Counted from the stretch's first letter, positions 10,701-23,440 are shown. The stretch is 64,000 nt of DNA from Sphagnum compactum (GCA_965153455.1 OZ234502.1:16027495-16091494), one strand, 5' to 3'. The notes: generated by a model not told the origin, from the sequence alone. Made by a program: numbers and translations.

Positions 10701-13700
10701 ACCAATCCATGGCTTTAGTGCCTACAATATGTTGATAATTTTAGCTGGATATGCAACACTTGAAGAGATAACTGAAAAGTAGAATGGCAAACAACATCAG
10801 AAGCACTAGTATGATCAATTTCTACTGGCGAATTGGCTGTGAAAATAGCATAGATGTCTGAAAATGTGCTAGTAAATACTGAACAGAGGCATTGGATTGA
10901 TTATACTTTTTGTTAACAATGACATGTTGATAAGTATACCTCTCTAAAGTACAAGCTCAACTTATGATGCACATCAGCCATCAACATATGTGCCTGCAAA
11001 GGTAAAAATCATGAACATCTCATATAATTAGACAGGAAGATCACCAGAATCTTTCAGAAAACAAAGCTCTACTTGTCTATTTATGAGGACTACTGACAAT
11101 AAAGATATGTCTGACATGCTTGATGTAGTGACCAGCTTGATGTTGTCTGCCCTGTTCCTAGAGCACATGTAATTGCTGGACTTGGAAGCTTGAGTTCTTT
11201 GGCCCAAAATCAATGACCTGAAACTTCTTTGATATGATTGGAACTGGTCTCCAGATGATTCTGTTGTGGAGACAACCACAACAAAAATATGGAAGTCCAA
11301 GATTCATTCATCTTTACTCTAACTCTACAGAGATGTGCCCCTCACAACAACTGATCATCTTTTGACCAAGGCCTCATTGGACCTTTCCAAAAATGAAGGA
11401 AAACACACACACAACTGTGTTCTGACAAGAGACTGCAACCAATATCAAGATTGGTAGACAGGTCACATCCACAGAAGACTTACTGTTGAGGATTCCAGTA
11501 CCTTGATGTGAGTGTCTGCATCACCACACTCCTCTGCAGCCTCTTTGCATAGAGTGAAGTGGGTCATGGCCTCCTCTAAATAGACTCCTGTCTCTCTCTT
11601 TCCCTCATAACTTTTATGTCGCTCCTCGTAAGCTAGTAACAGCAAGAAGAAATGAGCTTTTGCCCTACAACTTTGCCACCACCGGCTGTGCACGGGATGA
11701 TCACCTACTTCCTGTACAAAATGGGTTCAACAGATGAAAATGGCAACTCCATAACAACAGATTTTTTCTCATCATGGATTGTCATCTCCCATGCAGTAGA
11801 TGATGCAACCCAGGCTGAATTCGCTACTGAACTAGAGACATAGTTCATTGTTGTGGAAAGCCTGAGTAGTTCAGAAGTACCCCCAACTCTTACCCTCTGC
11901 CCCTTTCCCTTCTCAACAATAAGATGATTCCTTTCACCAGTAAAATAGTTTGAATTCTCTTGTCACACCACTGATCCATACAAAGTGGTGACTGTTTGGA
12001 CTTAGTGACCATCTTTGACTGTGCCAGCCATGCCAGCCAATTCACAACAGCAGAACAGAAGTGTACAAGCATCCGTAACTTACTGCAAGTAGTACTAGTG
12101 CTTGCTTGACGTCAATCCTGGATTGTTGCAATCGTTGTCTGCCTCCCCACATTATATTCACATCTGATTTGTGGATGTACAACTCAATGAGTCCTAAATT
12201 ATCTTCAACTTTGCGAAACAGATTGATGGAGGCATCAATTGAGTCAGTAGCTTTCCCAAACTCTCTGAGACGAAAATAAGCTGAACTGAGGTTATAGTGA
12301 CAATGAGCTAACATTTTCATCACATCTGAGTCTTCAGGCAACGTGCCAACTAAGTCAAAAGCCTGATGAACACTGTCCAATATGAGTTGAGAATTGTGCC
12401 GTATCCACAAATAGGAATAATTCAAATGTATGTGCGCAGCTGCTATTGCATATGGATCTTCTTTTGCAAGCTGCTGGCGGTGTTGGTAAAGATCTCTCAT
12501 GCGTTGGAGCATTTCAGCTGCCATCACACCTTCTGGGCTGCAATTGTGCAAACTGAACCAAAAAAAAAATTAATAATGGTGAGAAAGGAGTTTGATAAGG
12601 TGGCCCAATGTGATTGTTTGCACACCTCTCTTTTTCCATTACTTTGCATAGTACACTGATGCAGCCTGTATGACAATCTTGTCAATATTAGGGACTCAAA
12701 TGAGCTTCACCAGCAAAGGTTCATACACACTGTTTCTTTACAAACTAACTCAAATTTGGATCAAAGATCAATATGTACATACCTGATAGCTCTAGCTTGT
12801 AACTTCTCAGCCAGTGCTAGTCCTTTCCTGTAGTGCTTATGTGACTTTGGGCTGTCATGCGACTCAAGAACTGCTCGACGATCAACCTGGCCAAGGTAGA
12901 AGTATGTCAGCATGGCAGCATTAGGGCAACGATGTTGTAAGGCCAGTTTGAGAGCTTTCATGTGGTGCTCTTGAGCTTCCTGAAAACACCCTTGCCAAGC
13001 TAATACAAGTCCCATACTGTTGTAGGCATCCCGTTTTCTGAAGTGATCCAGGTTCTCCTGTTCCAACAAATTTCGCAGGAATGAATAGGCACCTGCACTG
13101 CGGTGGTATCAAGTCAAATTATCACCATATAAGGATTTGGGGTTTAGGCTATATAGGGTTAAGAAATCTAGTAAGACTCCATGTACTAGAAGCATATCAG
13201 CAGCATACCAGTTCTAAACCAGCTCTAAACAAGGATTGTAGAAGGTTGTTGACTACTGTAAAATAAAACATTGGAACCTTGTGATTTCTGAAGATATACA
13301 CATGAATTACATTTAATCAATCTCTATCGAACCATGTGGACATCCTGAGGTGGCAAGGCAAGAGCAACATGACTACAACTCTGAGAGGTAAGAGGGAAAC
13401 TGAAGCACCAACCTTCCCCATCTTGTTTTGCCATCAATAAACCATGACCGATGGTGTCATACTCACTTCCACCATGCTTCACACATAGCTCATGCATTTG
13501 AAGGGCATTTTCTAACTTTCCTGTCAGGCGATAGATGTATCTCATGAGGGCATAGCAATCAGCTTTTTGCTGAAATGAATCTGCATGATTCCTCAAAGAG
13601 GTTTGAAGGACCTCCAGTGCTTCCATGAGCTCAGAATACCCAGGCCTGTCTGGCACAATATCAAATTCCACTGCATGGCTCTGACAAATACCTTGCCTCA

Positions 13701-15167
13701 AAGCTGCAGCTGTTGCTTTAAGTTCACCCAGTGCACACCTAGTACAATTTGACATAAACCAATTCAAGTGTACACTTCAAAAAGAGGAATTCAAACAATT
13801 TCACAAAGAAACTGACCCAGTCGTTGCAAATCCACAAGTCACAATATGTCCCTGCTAACAGCTTCACTTGACAGGGGACTGTCTGTTCTGTAATCACTTC
13901 ATCTGGACCAGATAACAGAGCCAGTCAAATGATAATCTGTCCATGGATATTACAGCACTTCTGGAGACCAGGTGTACTCCTGCCTCAAGAAATGGAATGC
14001 ACCAACAACCACAGGCAAGCTCACAATATTTGGCAGGAAAAGGGTGATGTATCACAATTTTGGCCAAGAAACTGCAAATTCCATGGTTAAAAGGCCTTAC
14101 AAGCACATAGCAATGTTTAGTTGTCCCAAAAACAGATGCTTGGGCCAAGGCTTTTGACGATAGTGCTCCACACTCTGCTTGTAATATAGCACAGCGACCT
14201 CATCCTCGCCCATATAATGATGAATTGCAGCTATGTTATTGTAAGCTTCTTGCAATATTGCAACTTCTTCATGACCGGCACCGTCCTCTTCCAAAATCGC
14301 AGCAGAAAGGCGGGCCCACCTCAATGCTGTAGGATATTTATGCTCCTTGCAACAGCTTGCTGCAAGCTGGTCATATTCCATACGCTTTTCATCCCAATCC
14401 TGCTTCTTCATAGCTAGTGAGTAGAAAAATGCAGTTCAGAGTCAGTGGGGATCTTGCCCACCCTCCAACCAAAATCAATTGTCTTCTGAACTGCTGAGTT
14501 CCACATTTGGAACCACATCCAGAGAAAGTTGCAAACTTCAAATCAGTTTCGCAGGTTAAAGATTGAGCATATAATGCTGAAATTTACCCTATTCATTCCC
14601 TGACTTGAAGGTCAGACATGGCTGGGACCTCCACAAGCAATTTAGATGTTGGACTGCTCTAAGCAGAATCCACCCCAAATCAGAAGTTGTACCGAGGATA
14701 TGAACAGATTCAACAATTTTGTTGTGCTAAAACAGAATACCTACTGAATTGAACTAAGACCTCCAAAGACTATCAAGAAATTACAGTAGAGAAAATTGCT
14801 TTGATGCCAACCTGTCTTAAGGAACCCAATGATAAGTTATTCCTCCGAGATAGAAGCACACAGCTTCGCCTAAAAGCTTCAGAAAATTTGGGACATATGA
14901 GAGAAAGAGAGCGAGAGAGAGAGCGGAAACTGTTCGAATCATCCGATTTTGAGTCCTTGGGAGATCATAAGAGCATGTGTTGTTCTTTGCACCATCATCA
15001 CAAACACTTGCACAGAAAGTTCCAGATTCTTCCTGCAGTTCGGATTTAGTCAGTGCAACAACACGGTGCATGAGAGTTCGAACGCCGATCCTCTTCTGAG
15101 CTTCGTCGGTAACTGTGTACGCCAAAGAAGCTTGGCTGTGTGAATCCTGCGCGCTCATCTGATGCAT
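7731..15167 (-). CDS. TPR-CHAT domain cysteine protease, 11 exons, about 1212 aa
   Basis: This is a predicted caspase/separase-like protease with a tetratricopeptide scaffold. Exons on the minus strand are 15167-15008, 14413-14101, 13738-13467, 13092-12783, 12552-12084, 11711-11484, 10993-10940, 10678-10568, 10310-10086, 9757-9179 and 8648-7731. Every junction has GT-AG and all phases fit. Residues about 54-714 are TPR-like helix pairs (for example YNNIAAIHHYMGEDEVAVLYY, truncated here to the pattern). The CHAT domain spans about 715-1212: ALVWAER-like entry (GLVWTERLRTRTL), FIPHE/ELAYVPFAAL, catalytic His in VHFACHGF (about His1038, codon near 8257) and catalytic Cys in VLNVCNSAQG (about Cys1116, codon near 8023), ending YSLVGVP. 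Both dyad residues are intact. A hydrophobic stretch of about 25 residues is inserted between them. The exon 1 donor is the least certain (phase fits at 15008), and the stop TAA overlaps a donor-like CAG|GTAACT. No substrate is evident; the head-to-head neighbour is a candidate partner by inference only. Confidence 0.88.
14896..14927. repeat. (GA)n microsatellite in CHAT intron 1
   Basis: A run of GAGAGA/GCGAGA dinucleotides lies in the first intron of the CHAT gene, close to the 5' end of the transcript. Read on the gene's strand it is a CT-rich tract. Confidence 0.6.
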
Positions 15168-15909
15168 AGAAAATCTTCCCGACAACTAGAACAAAACAGA
15201 TGCTGATCCGTGGAATCTACTACTAAGCGTGACTTATTGAGAACAGGGATGGTGGACAGATTACGTGAAGGTCTAAAGGGTAGTCAGAAAGTAGGTAAGC
15301 TTTGTAGAAGCACAAATAGGTCAAGGAATCGAGGAAAGACATAATCTGCCGCTATGGAAGTTTAGTCAAGATAGCAGCGTCTGAAAACCTGCCGAATCGG
15401 TAGGTGAAGACCTTAACGGAACCTCTGAATAGTAAATAGCGTTTGTGTTACGGCTGCTGTCGCCTTCCCCTCCTTTGGGGTTCCTCTGAAAAGTAGAGGA
15501 TGGATGTCTCAGCGACAGTCGTCACCATCGCTCTGCTCCCTTGCGTGTGGCAAACACATCAGCACGCAGCTGGTACTCTCAACGTTCTCGGCAGCCGATT
15601 CTTCTAAGGTTTGAAAATATGTTCCTTCTCATTTGATGTTTTCACTGCAGATGCGGAACTTTAAATGTGCAATTAATCGTGAAGCGGGATCTGGATAGGA
15701 GGGAAAGACTCGAAAGTAAGTGTGTGTGTTTTCCGCCGACAAGCACCAAGTTAACGAGCATTGGCGAGGGTTGCAAGTTTTATTCGTCGTTGCTTAATTC
15801 CTTGGCAATAGAAGCATCTAGTTCGTGCGTGATAGCGTGAGGTGGAGGTGGCTGGAAGGAGAACGCACGCGCACTTCTTTTTTAATATCAGCATCTTTCG
15901 TGGGCCAAA
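15168..15909. promoter_or_regulatory. shared divergent promoter region
   Basis: This 742-bp interval separates the start codons of the minus-strand CHAT gene (15167) and the plus-strand 414-aa gene (15910). It is visibly less AT-rich and less repetitive than the flanks and holds no ORF of interest. Head-to-head spacing this short makes a bidirectional promoter plausible. I could not identify a convincing TATA box for either direction. Confidence 0.5.
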
Positions 15910-17854
15910 ATGGTACCGCACGGATCGACTGCAAGTGATCATGACGATGACGACGACGAGAACCTTGACGGCAACTCAATCTACTGTCTTCCCAGGTGCT
16001 GAGATTACCATGAAGAACCAATCGTCTGTGCAATACTTCAACCCGGACGTAATTTCCGAATGATAGTTCTACGATATGAATTCTCGATTAGGTTGAGGGT
16101 CGGATGTTTGTTGGAGCGGGCTGATATTTGTGGTTGAGTCGCTGCAGGGACGCTCCTGAAGCAGAGGAAGTTGCGATACAGCTGAAGAAGTCAGGCTACA
16201 ATGTTATTCGAGAGGATGCCAGCTTTACAGTGTTCGCGCCGCCGGAAGGGTGTCCGAGCAGAGAAAAGTTGCAAGCCGAAGTCAGACTGAAACCATCCCA
16301 GGCAGAGGCAGACGTCGTGCGCGATGTGCGTGAAGGGAGCACGGTGTGTGGAAATCACTTCACCTTCCGTCTCAACTCGCCGCTCACAAAGCAACCAGGC
16401 CAGAGTGTCCAACAGACACTGGCAATGGAAGGATTATTCAGAACCCTTAAAGTCAGAGACACTGACACGTCCGAGTGGGCAAGGGTGGAGGTAACCTGCA
16501 TGAAATGGAACATCTCACCCGCCATGGCCGCAGGTGAGAGCAGTTACGTCCAACCAAGTCTTTCTCCTTCTTGTAAAAGGGCTAACCATTTTTCCCAACA
16601 AGCCAGTTGTGAAGGTAGTGAAGTTTGAGATCGCTGATAGCTGGATATTACTGCAGCTTGTAAATATGTCATGCTTTGAACGTCGGTATCCTTCAGGCTG
16701 CAGAACTATCAATGTATAACTGATGGCTCAGTTCATCATTTTGTCTTACGTCAGCTGCACTCTTCAACCACACCCAGTAGTTTAGCTTATTGATTCACCT
16801 TCCAGTCCCACTATAACCTTCTCCAACCAGTGGGCCTTTTGATTCTGGGAAGTCTCTACATATCAAAGTAAATTGTACATTATCCTATGGTACTCTCTTC
16901 CTTAAAGTCTTTGCATGTGCCTGGACTTGGTATATGCATGCCCAGCTGTTGGCTCCTGTTGATGTCATTACCAACTCTAGCATACACAGGTTTTATGTGG
17001 AAGTGAGGGCCATCTTTGGAGTTGAGGCATCATGCAATGCAGTTTCTGAGCTTCTGAATTTGATTTTACTGCATGCTGCAGATGAGAATCATGCTGGTTA
17101 CTTTGTTGATTGCATTGAGATTGACCTCAGACCAAGTTGGGAGGACGCTTCAACAAGCTGCCGCTATGCCCCTGAAGTGGAAGAAATACCTGTAGAGGAG
17201 ACGACAATGGTGCAACATGAGAAGGATGCTTCTTGGAGTCTTACATTTGCGAAGTCCTTTGGGGCAACAGTTGGTGGTGGGAGGAAAAATACCACAGGAA
17301 TTCAACAGAAAACAGTCAAGAGTCCATGCGTGGAGCAATGGGTGGTCATTGATTCTGAGGATGGTTCAGTGGGCACTTGCTATAAATGGGAAATAAATTA
17401 CTGGCAAAATGGAGAGCGCACATCTCCTGGACTGCCACCATTTCAGAGAGGAACTGTCCTTGCTTTCCCTTCTGTGCCTGAGACAAAAATGTTTGCAAAG
17501 AAGGCATCAGTTGACTGGGTTTGGCCATCACATACCAGAGAGACAGGTGAACAACCTCTGGAGTGGAGACTTGCTGTTAAGGCTCGTGCAGTTTTTCTGA
17601 CTCAAAAGAAATTTAAGAAGAAGAAATTGTTCCAGATAAGGCCTCAAATTGTGGAGATTGAGCCCTCGAGCATGCTCATTCATGGTGAGTCAGTGTTGCA
17701 GCTGACATCCAAACAGGATGGGCTTCCCAAATCTGTCCTTTACTGCTTGTTCTCAAGTTTCCAAGACCACTTTGCTAAGGTTGTAAGGTACATTTGGTCT
17801 CTCACCACCCCGGTGAGAATTTTTATCACTGCAGTTGTTGACCAGAGTAGATGA
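15910..17854 (+). CDS. uncharacterised beta-rich protein, 3 exons, about 414 aa
   Basis: I do not recognise this family. Exons are 15910-15995, 16148-16533 and 17082-17854; all have GT-AG borders and matched phases (AG+G, then G+AT). The start is the first ATG in frame, giving an acidic N-terminus (a run of Asp after residue 10) before CLPRDAPEAEEVAIQLKKSG. The middle reads as alternating short hydrophobic stretches typical of beta structure. The C-terminal third has Trp-rich strings (WEINYWQNGE, SVDWVWPS) and a basic patch KKFKKKKLF at about residues 340-350. There is no signal peptide or membrane helix. A strong donor CATG|GTGAGT at 17684 could end exon 3 earlier; the remaining 57 codons lie in the duplicated segment and may not be coding. 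It sits head-to-head with the TPR-CHAT protease, so coregulation or a functional link is possible but unproven. Confidence 0.7.
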
Positions 17855-20205
17855 AGTTGAAATTTGTTAGACCCTCTCTTACAATCATCATATTGTTTAT
17901 TTTCCTTGCACTTTGCCTCTAGATTTCAGTACTCAACCATCAAAACCCTCTTCTTTTTAAGTTCTAGACCACAATCTTTTACTATTTAAAAATTTGAAAA
18001 AATGTAACATCCATGAATAATTTCAGTCTTGTGTTTTATCATCCTACTACACATTTTCATTCCCCTTTGATAGCTTATAGTTAACCTTTAATTGTAGGTC
18101 TACCATGCTCATATAATTATCCATGTGCAATGTTTATCCACATGTTTCAGACATCCTAGTTCATATTTTCTTCATATTTTCTTAACCATGCATGTTGTCA
18201 ACCTCACTTCAAAGTGTTCATCTTTGTACATATGAAATTGTGACTACACTCACAGGAATGTAAGCAATAGGCACTTTTGACAAAAAAACAGTGTAGGGAC
18301 AAGCAGTTTGAATGTAGTGGCAGGTAGTCCTCGTTAAAAAAATTTCACTTTTTGTTATTTTTTGTAGTTTTTCATTCTTTGCAATTTTATTTTACTCTCT
18401 ACATATGGCCTAGTCATTGTGGGTGTAATGACCTATACATATGGTCTAATTACTACACTCACAAGGACATGGGTAGCAAACAAATTTAACCAAGAAACTA
18501 TAGTGTAGTGGTAGCCAGTTTTTAAAAACTTTTTTCATTTTTTATTTATTTACTGTGTGATTTTTCTTTTTTCTTTTTTCATCATTTTTCATACTTTTGG
18601 GAACTTGAAGAATATTCAATATCCATCCATCTTAATAATTGCATTCATTTATATATTCAGTCATCCATTTAGGTTCATTACCAAGTTTAAGAAAATTCAT
18701 TTTTTCTCATGTATTCAACTTGGTTGAACTAATATTAACTTGATTCCACTTAACTAATTTTGGTCAAACTAAATTAAACTATCTTAAATTCAATTCAATA
18801 AACCTAGCCATTGGCTAAACTTGATTAAACTTACATAGCTTGATTAAATTAACCTAAACTTTGCTAAACTTTAATTAATTGGGCTGATCTAAAGTAAACA
18901 TGGTTAAACCAACCTAAACTTGACAGAACTAACTTACACCTGAGTAAAATTGGGTAAACTTATTTAATTTTGCTAAACTAACATAATCTTGATTAAATTT
19001 TGCTAAATTAAGATAAATTTATTTGATTTGGCTAAACTTTGTTAAACTAGGGTAAATTTACTTAACTTGGTTAAATTTAGCAAAATTTGGTTGAAATAAT
19101 TTTAATTTGGTTGCACTTGATTAAACTAACATAATCTTGATTAATTTAAGCAAAATTAATCAAAACTTGGCTAAATTAAATTAACCTAATCCAAACTTGG
19201 TTCAACTAACTTACATTTAATTAAATTAATCTAAATTTGGTTCAACTAATTTATATTTGAATAAATTTGCAATTGGTTAAATTTACATAGTTTGGCTAAA
19301 CTAAGTTAAATTAAGCTAAACTAATTTAAACTTAGTTCAACTAACTTATGTTTCATTAAATTTGGTTAAATTTAGTTAAATTAATGTAAACTTAGTTCAA
19401 TTAACCTATATTTAGTTTAAATAATTTATAGTTGGCTAAACTTGGTTAAAATAGATTAAATTAAGTTGAACTAAACTAAATTTGGCTAAACTTGGCTAAA
19501 CTTGATTAAACTTATTTACATTTGGCTAAACTTGACTAAATTATCTTAAATTTGGTTTAACTAATGTACATTTGTCTAAATTAACCTACACTGGGTTAAA
19601 CTTGAATAAAATTGGCTAAACTAACCCACCCTTAACTAATTTTGGACAAATTAAATTAAACTTAGCAAAACTAACTCAAAGTAATATAAACTTGGTTGAA
19701 CTACCCTAGATTTTGCTAAACTTGGTTTAATTTATTTAATTTGGCTAAACATGGCAAATTTTGGTTTAATTTGATTAAACTAACCTAATATTGATTAAAT
19801 TAAATTAAACTTAACTAAATTAAACTAAACTAATTCAAACTTGGTTTAACTAACCTGTACATAGGATCCCACCATTACGTGCATTATGCTTGTAGTAGGC
19901 AATGTTGACTACAAAAACACACTTTTGCCATAATGAAAGGCAAAGGTTTGCTGATTTTTTGCCTTTTAAAATAAAAATAAAATCCCTACATACTTTAACA
20001 TTCGCAGGTTGTTTGGGGGTTGGATTCATTAAGAAACCACCATTTGGTGCAATGAGGATAGTTAAAGTTATAGACAAAATATTGTGTGCATGGCTGAATA
20101 ATATTTTTCAAGCCAATGGGGTTGTTGCCATTGGTGGGCTGCATTTGTTTTATTAAACATCAATGTTTGATGTGAGTCCAAAAAAAACATTTTTAGCAAA
20201 ATGAA
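17653..20205. repeat. segmental tandem duplication, copy A
   Basis: Copy A begins inside the last exon of the 414-aa gene (GGAGATTGAGCCCTCGAGCA) and runs through its 3' flank, a repeat leader (about 18240-18710), a decamer array (18720-19855) and a unique tail ending near 'GGGCTGCATTTGTTTTA' (about 20136). Copy B restarts directly at 20206 with GGAGATTGAACCCTCGAGCA. The copies align along their length with scattered substitutions and indels. Confidence 0.85.
18720..19855. repeat. decamer array 2
   Basis: This is the same 10-bp unit family as array 1 (TTGGCTAAAC / TTGGTTAAAC alternating with TAACCTAAAC-like units), in the same orientation and also preceded by the 'TTCAACATCCATCC...CCAAGTTTAAG' leader. 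It contains no ORF. It is part of duplication copy A. Confidence 0.85.
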
Positions 20206-21159
20206 GGAGATTGAACCCTCGAGCATGCTCATTCATGGTGCATCAGTGTTGTAGCTGATATCCAAATAGGATGGGCTTCCCAAATCTATCCTCTATTGTT
20301 TGTTCTCAAGTTTTCAAGACCACTTTGCTAAGGTTGTAAGGTACATTGGTCTATCACCACCCAGGTGATAAATTTTCATCACTGCAGTTGTTGACCAGAA
20401 GTAGATGAAGTCGAAATTTTTTAGAACCTCTCTTATAATCATCATATCATTTATTTTCCTTGCACTTTGCCTCCAGATTTCAGTACTCAACTACGAAAAC
20501 CCTCTTCTTTTTAGGTTCTAGACCACAATCTTTTACTATTTAAAATTTGAAAAAATGTAACATCCGTGACTAATTTCATTCTTCTTGTGTTTTATCATCC
20601 TATGTCACATCTTGATTCCCCTTTGATAGTTCACAGTAACCTTTAATTGTAGGTTTACCATGCTCATAAAATTATCCATGTGCAATGTTTATCCGCATGT
20701 GTGAAACATCCTAGTTCATATTTTCTTAACCATCCATGTTGTCAACCCCATTTTCAAAGTGTTCATCCTTATACATATGATCTTGCAATTACACTCATAA
20801 GGATGCTTGCAAGTAGTAGGGAGTTTTGATAATTAAAAAAACATTGTAGTGGCAAGCAGTTTGAATTCAATGACAGGTAATGATATACATATGTCTTGTT
20901 ACTACACTCACAAGGATGCAGGCAATAAGCAATTGTGATTTGAAAAAACCCTAGTGTAATGGTAGGCAATTGTTTTTTTTTTTTTTTAAACTGTTATTTT
21001 TAAAATATTTTATAACTTTTTTTTTTTGGATTTTTTTTGTACTTTTGGTAACTTGAGGAATGTTCAACATCCATCCATCTTAATAATTTCATTTATTTAT
21101 ATATCCATTCATGTTCATTGCCAAGTTTAAGAAAAATTTCATTCCTTTTTATATCTTCA

Positions 21160-22185
21160 ACTTGGTTGAACTAACATCAACTTGATTCTGTTTAACTAAT
21201 CTTGAATAAACTAAAATTCAACTTGGTCAAACTAATATCAACTTGGCTAAAATAAACTTAACTTGATTAAATTAAAATCAATTAAATTAAACTCAACTCA
21301 ACTTGGTTAAATTAAAATGAACTTGACTAAATTCAATTCAATTTGACTAAAGTAAATTCAGCTTGGTTAAATTAAAATGAACTTGACTAAATTAAATTCA
21401 ATTTGACTAAATTAAATTCAACTTGGTTAAATTAAAATCAATTTGCTTAAACTAAACTCAACTTGGCTAAATTAAACTAAATTATCCTAAATTCAATTAA
21501 ACAAACCGATCTTTGGTTAAACTTGATTAAACTTACATAACTTGGCTAAATTAACTTAAACTTGGCACAACTAACTTACACTTGACTCAACTTGGGTAAA
21601 CTTATTTAGTTTGGCTAAATTTGATTCAATCATTTTAAATGTGGTCTAACCTAAGCTTGGCTAAAGCAATCTAATATTGGTTAAACTTTGCTAAACTAAA
21701 GTAAATTTACTTAACTTGGTTAAACTTGGCAAAACTTGGTCGAAGTAATTTAAATTTGGTTAAACATAATTAAACTAACATAGTTTTGATTAATTTTAGT
21801 TAAATTAACCAAAACTTGGCTAAGCTAGGTTAACTTAATCTAGACTTGGTTAAACTTGTTTAAACTAGGCTAAATTAATGTAAACTTATTTCAACTAACC
21901 TACATTTGGCTAAACTAACTTAAATTTACATAACTTGACCGGACTTAGTTAAATTAGGTTAAATTAATTTAAACTTGGTTCAACTAATTTATATTTGGAT
22001 AAACTAACTTACACTTGGGTAAACTTACATAGTTTGGCTAAATTCACCTAATTTGGTTAACATGGAAAATTTTGGTTAAATTAGTTTAAATTTGGTTAAA
22101 CTAACCTAATCTTGATTAAACTAAATTAAACTTGACTAAATTGAGTTAAACTAAATTAATTCAGACTTGGCTTAGTTAACGTATA
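21160..22185. repeat. decamer array 3
   Basis: This is the third array of TTGGCTAAAC-type units, in duplication copy B. Its first part (21180-21480) has a distinct local variant, AAATTAAAATGAACTTGACT, repeated several times, so it has diversified or re-amplified after the duplication. Confidence 0.85.
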
Positions 22186-22332
22186 CATAAGATCCGACCA
22201 TCATGTGCATTATGTTTGTAGTAAGCAAATTTGATTAGAAAAACACACTTTAATGGCAAGTTGTTTTGTTATAGTGAAAGGCAAAGGTTTGTTGATTTTT
22301 TTCCTTTTAAAATAAAAATAAAAGTTTTACAT

Positions 22333-23247
22333 TGACGCACCCCCAAACTCTTTTATGGATTCAACTATGAGTCCAAAGAGTGAACATCGAAAGGATAAAG
22401 AGTTGGGCACGCTCCCTGGTTCGCAACATTTTATGGGTAGAAGGGCGTGTTGGAGCTTCGAGATGGGGACTAGGAAGAATGATAAGCAAATCAATTATTG
22501 ACACAGACTTGCACAAACCATACAACCAGTTGGTTAGTGTGTAATTGAAACATTTTTGGTGCACGGATGAACCACGGGTAAACACGAACTCACAAGACTC
22601 ACCACGGCTCGGATTTTGGGGAAGCCACCACCTTCCTCCTTATAGCACTCTTCGTGCTTGGCCATGGGGCCAGCACCCAAATGTCATTTTGTCTCGGGAC
22701 TCCCAAGCTGGAATCCTGAAATTCCTGAAATTGGGACTTCCTTGATTTTGGAGGCCCATAACTTTTTTTTTCGACCTTTGATTGAAGTGAGGTCTTAAGC
22801 AAAATTATAGCCCTTGCGCAGAGCTTTTCAACAGTAAGTGGCACGCCACTTAATTGCAAGGGATCAAGGCGATTCTTGACTTTTAGTAGTCCCAAGTCAA
22901 ATTGCCAATTTGACTCTCAACCTTTTTTTGGGCCATAACTTATGTTTTAAATGTTCAAATGGGTCATGCGAGCCCATTTTAGACATCTACGTTTCAAGAG
23001 CTTTTCAATGATATAAGGAATTATTCAATACAATGAGTTTTGACCCTTGCAATTGCTCTCTAAAGATTCGGGAGTCCATCTGGGCTCTAACTCTCAAAGT
23101 GGGAGTTCATTTGGGACTGTGAGGGTTCATTCCTTCACACTCTCCTACATTCTTGGGAGCATGAAATGTGACTCCTGAGTTTCACTCTTGGCCTGCACCT
23201 TCACAAGCCCTTGCCTTGTTCGCAAGCCCAAGGTTAGGGTTGCGACA
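22333..23247. mobile_element. solo LTR, 915 bp, with target-site duplication
   Basis: The element starts TGACGCACCCCC and ends GGGTTGCGACA. It is flanked by TACAT (22328-22332) and CACAT (23248-23252), a 5-bp duplication with one change. The empty site is preserved in copy A, which reads CCCTACATACTTTAACATTCG with no insert. There is no internal coding region, so it is a solo LTR that arrived after the segmental duplication. Open frames inside it (22361-22895, both strands) are not genes. Confidence 0.85.
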
Positions 23248-23440
23248 CACATAGTTTGACATTGGTAAGCTATTTGGGGATTAACTTCATTAAAACACCA
23301 CCATTTGGTGCAATGATGATAGTTAAAGTTATAAACAAAAAAATGTTTGCAAGGCTAAATAATATTCTTCAATCCAATGGGGTTGTTGCCATTGGTGGGC
23401 TGCATTTGTTTTACAAACATTGATGTTTGATGAGATTCAA

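Larger units (their letters stand above)
20206..23440. repeat. segmental tandem duplication, copy B (interrupted by an LTR)
   Basis: Copy B repeats the order of copy A: the tail of the 414-aa gene's last exon, 3' flank, leader, decamer array, and the tail with 'ACCACCATTTGGTGCAATGA' and 'GGGCTGCATTTGTTTTA'. The coding tail is dead here: the donor-like GGTGAGTC of copy A is GGTGCATC and the frame meets TAG a few codons on. A 915-bp solo LTR (22333-23247) splits the copy. Without it, copy B is about 2.3 kb against about 2.55 kb for copy A. Confidence 0.85.
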
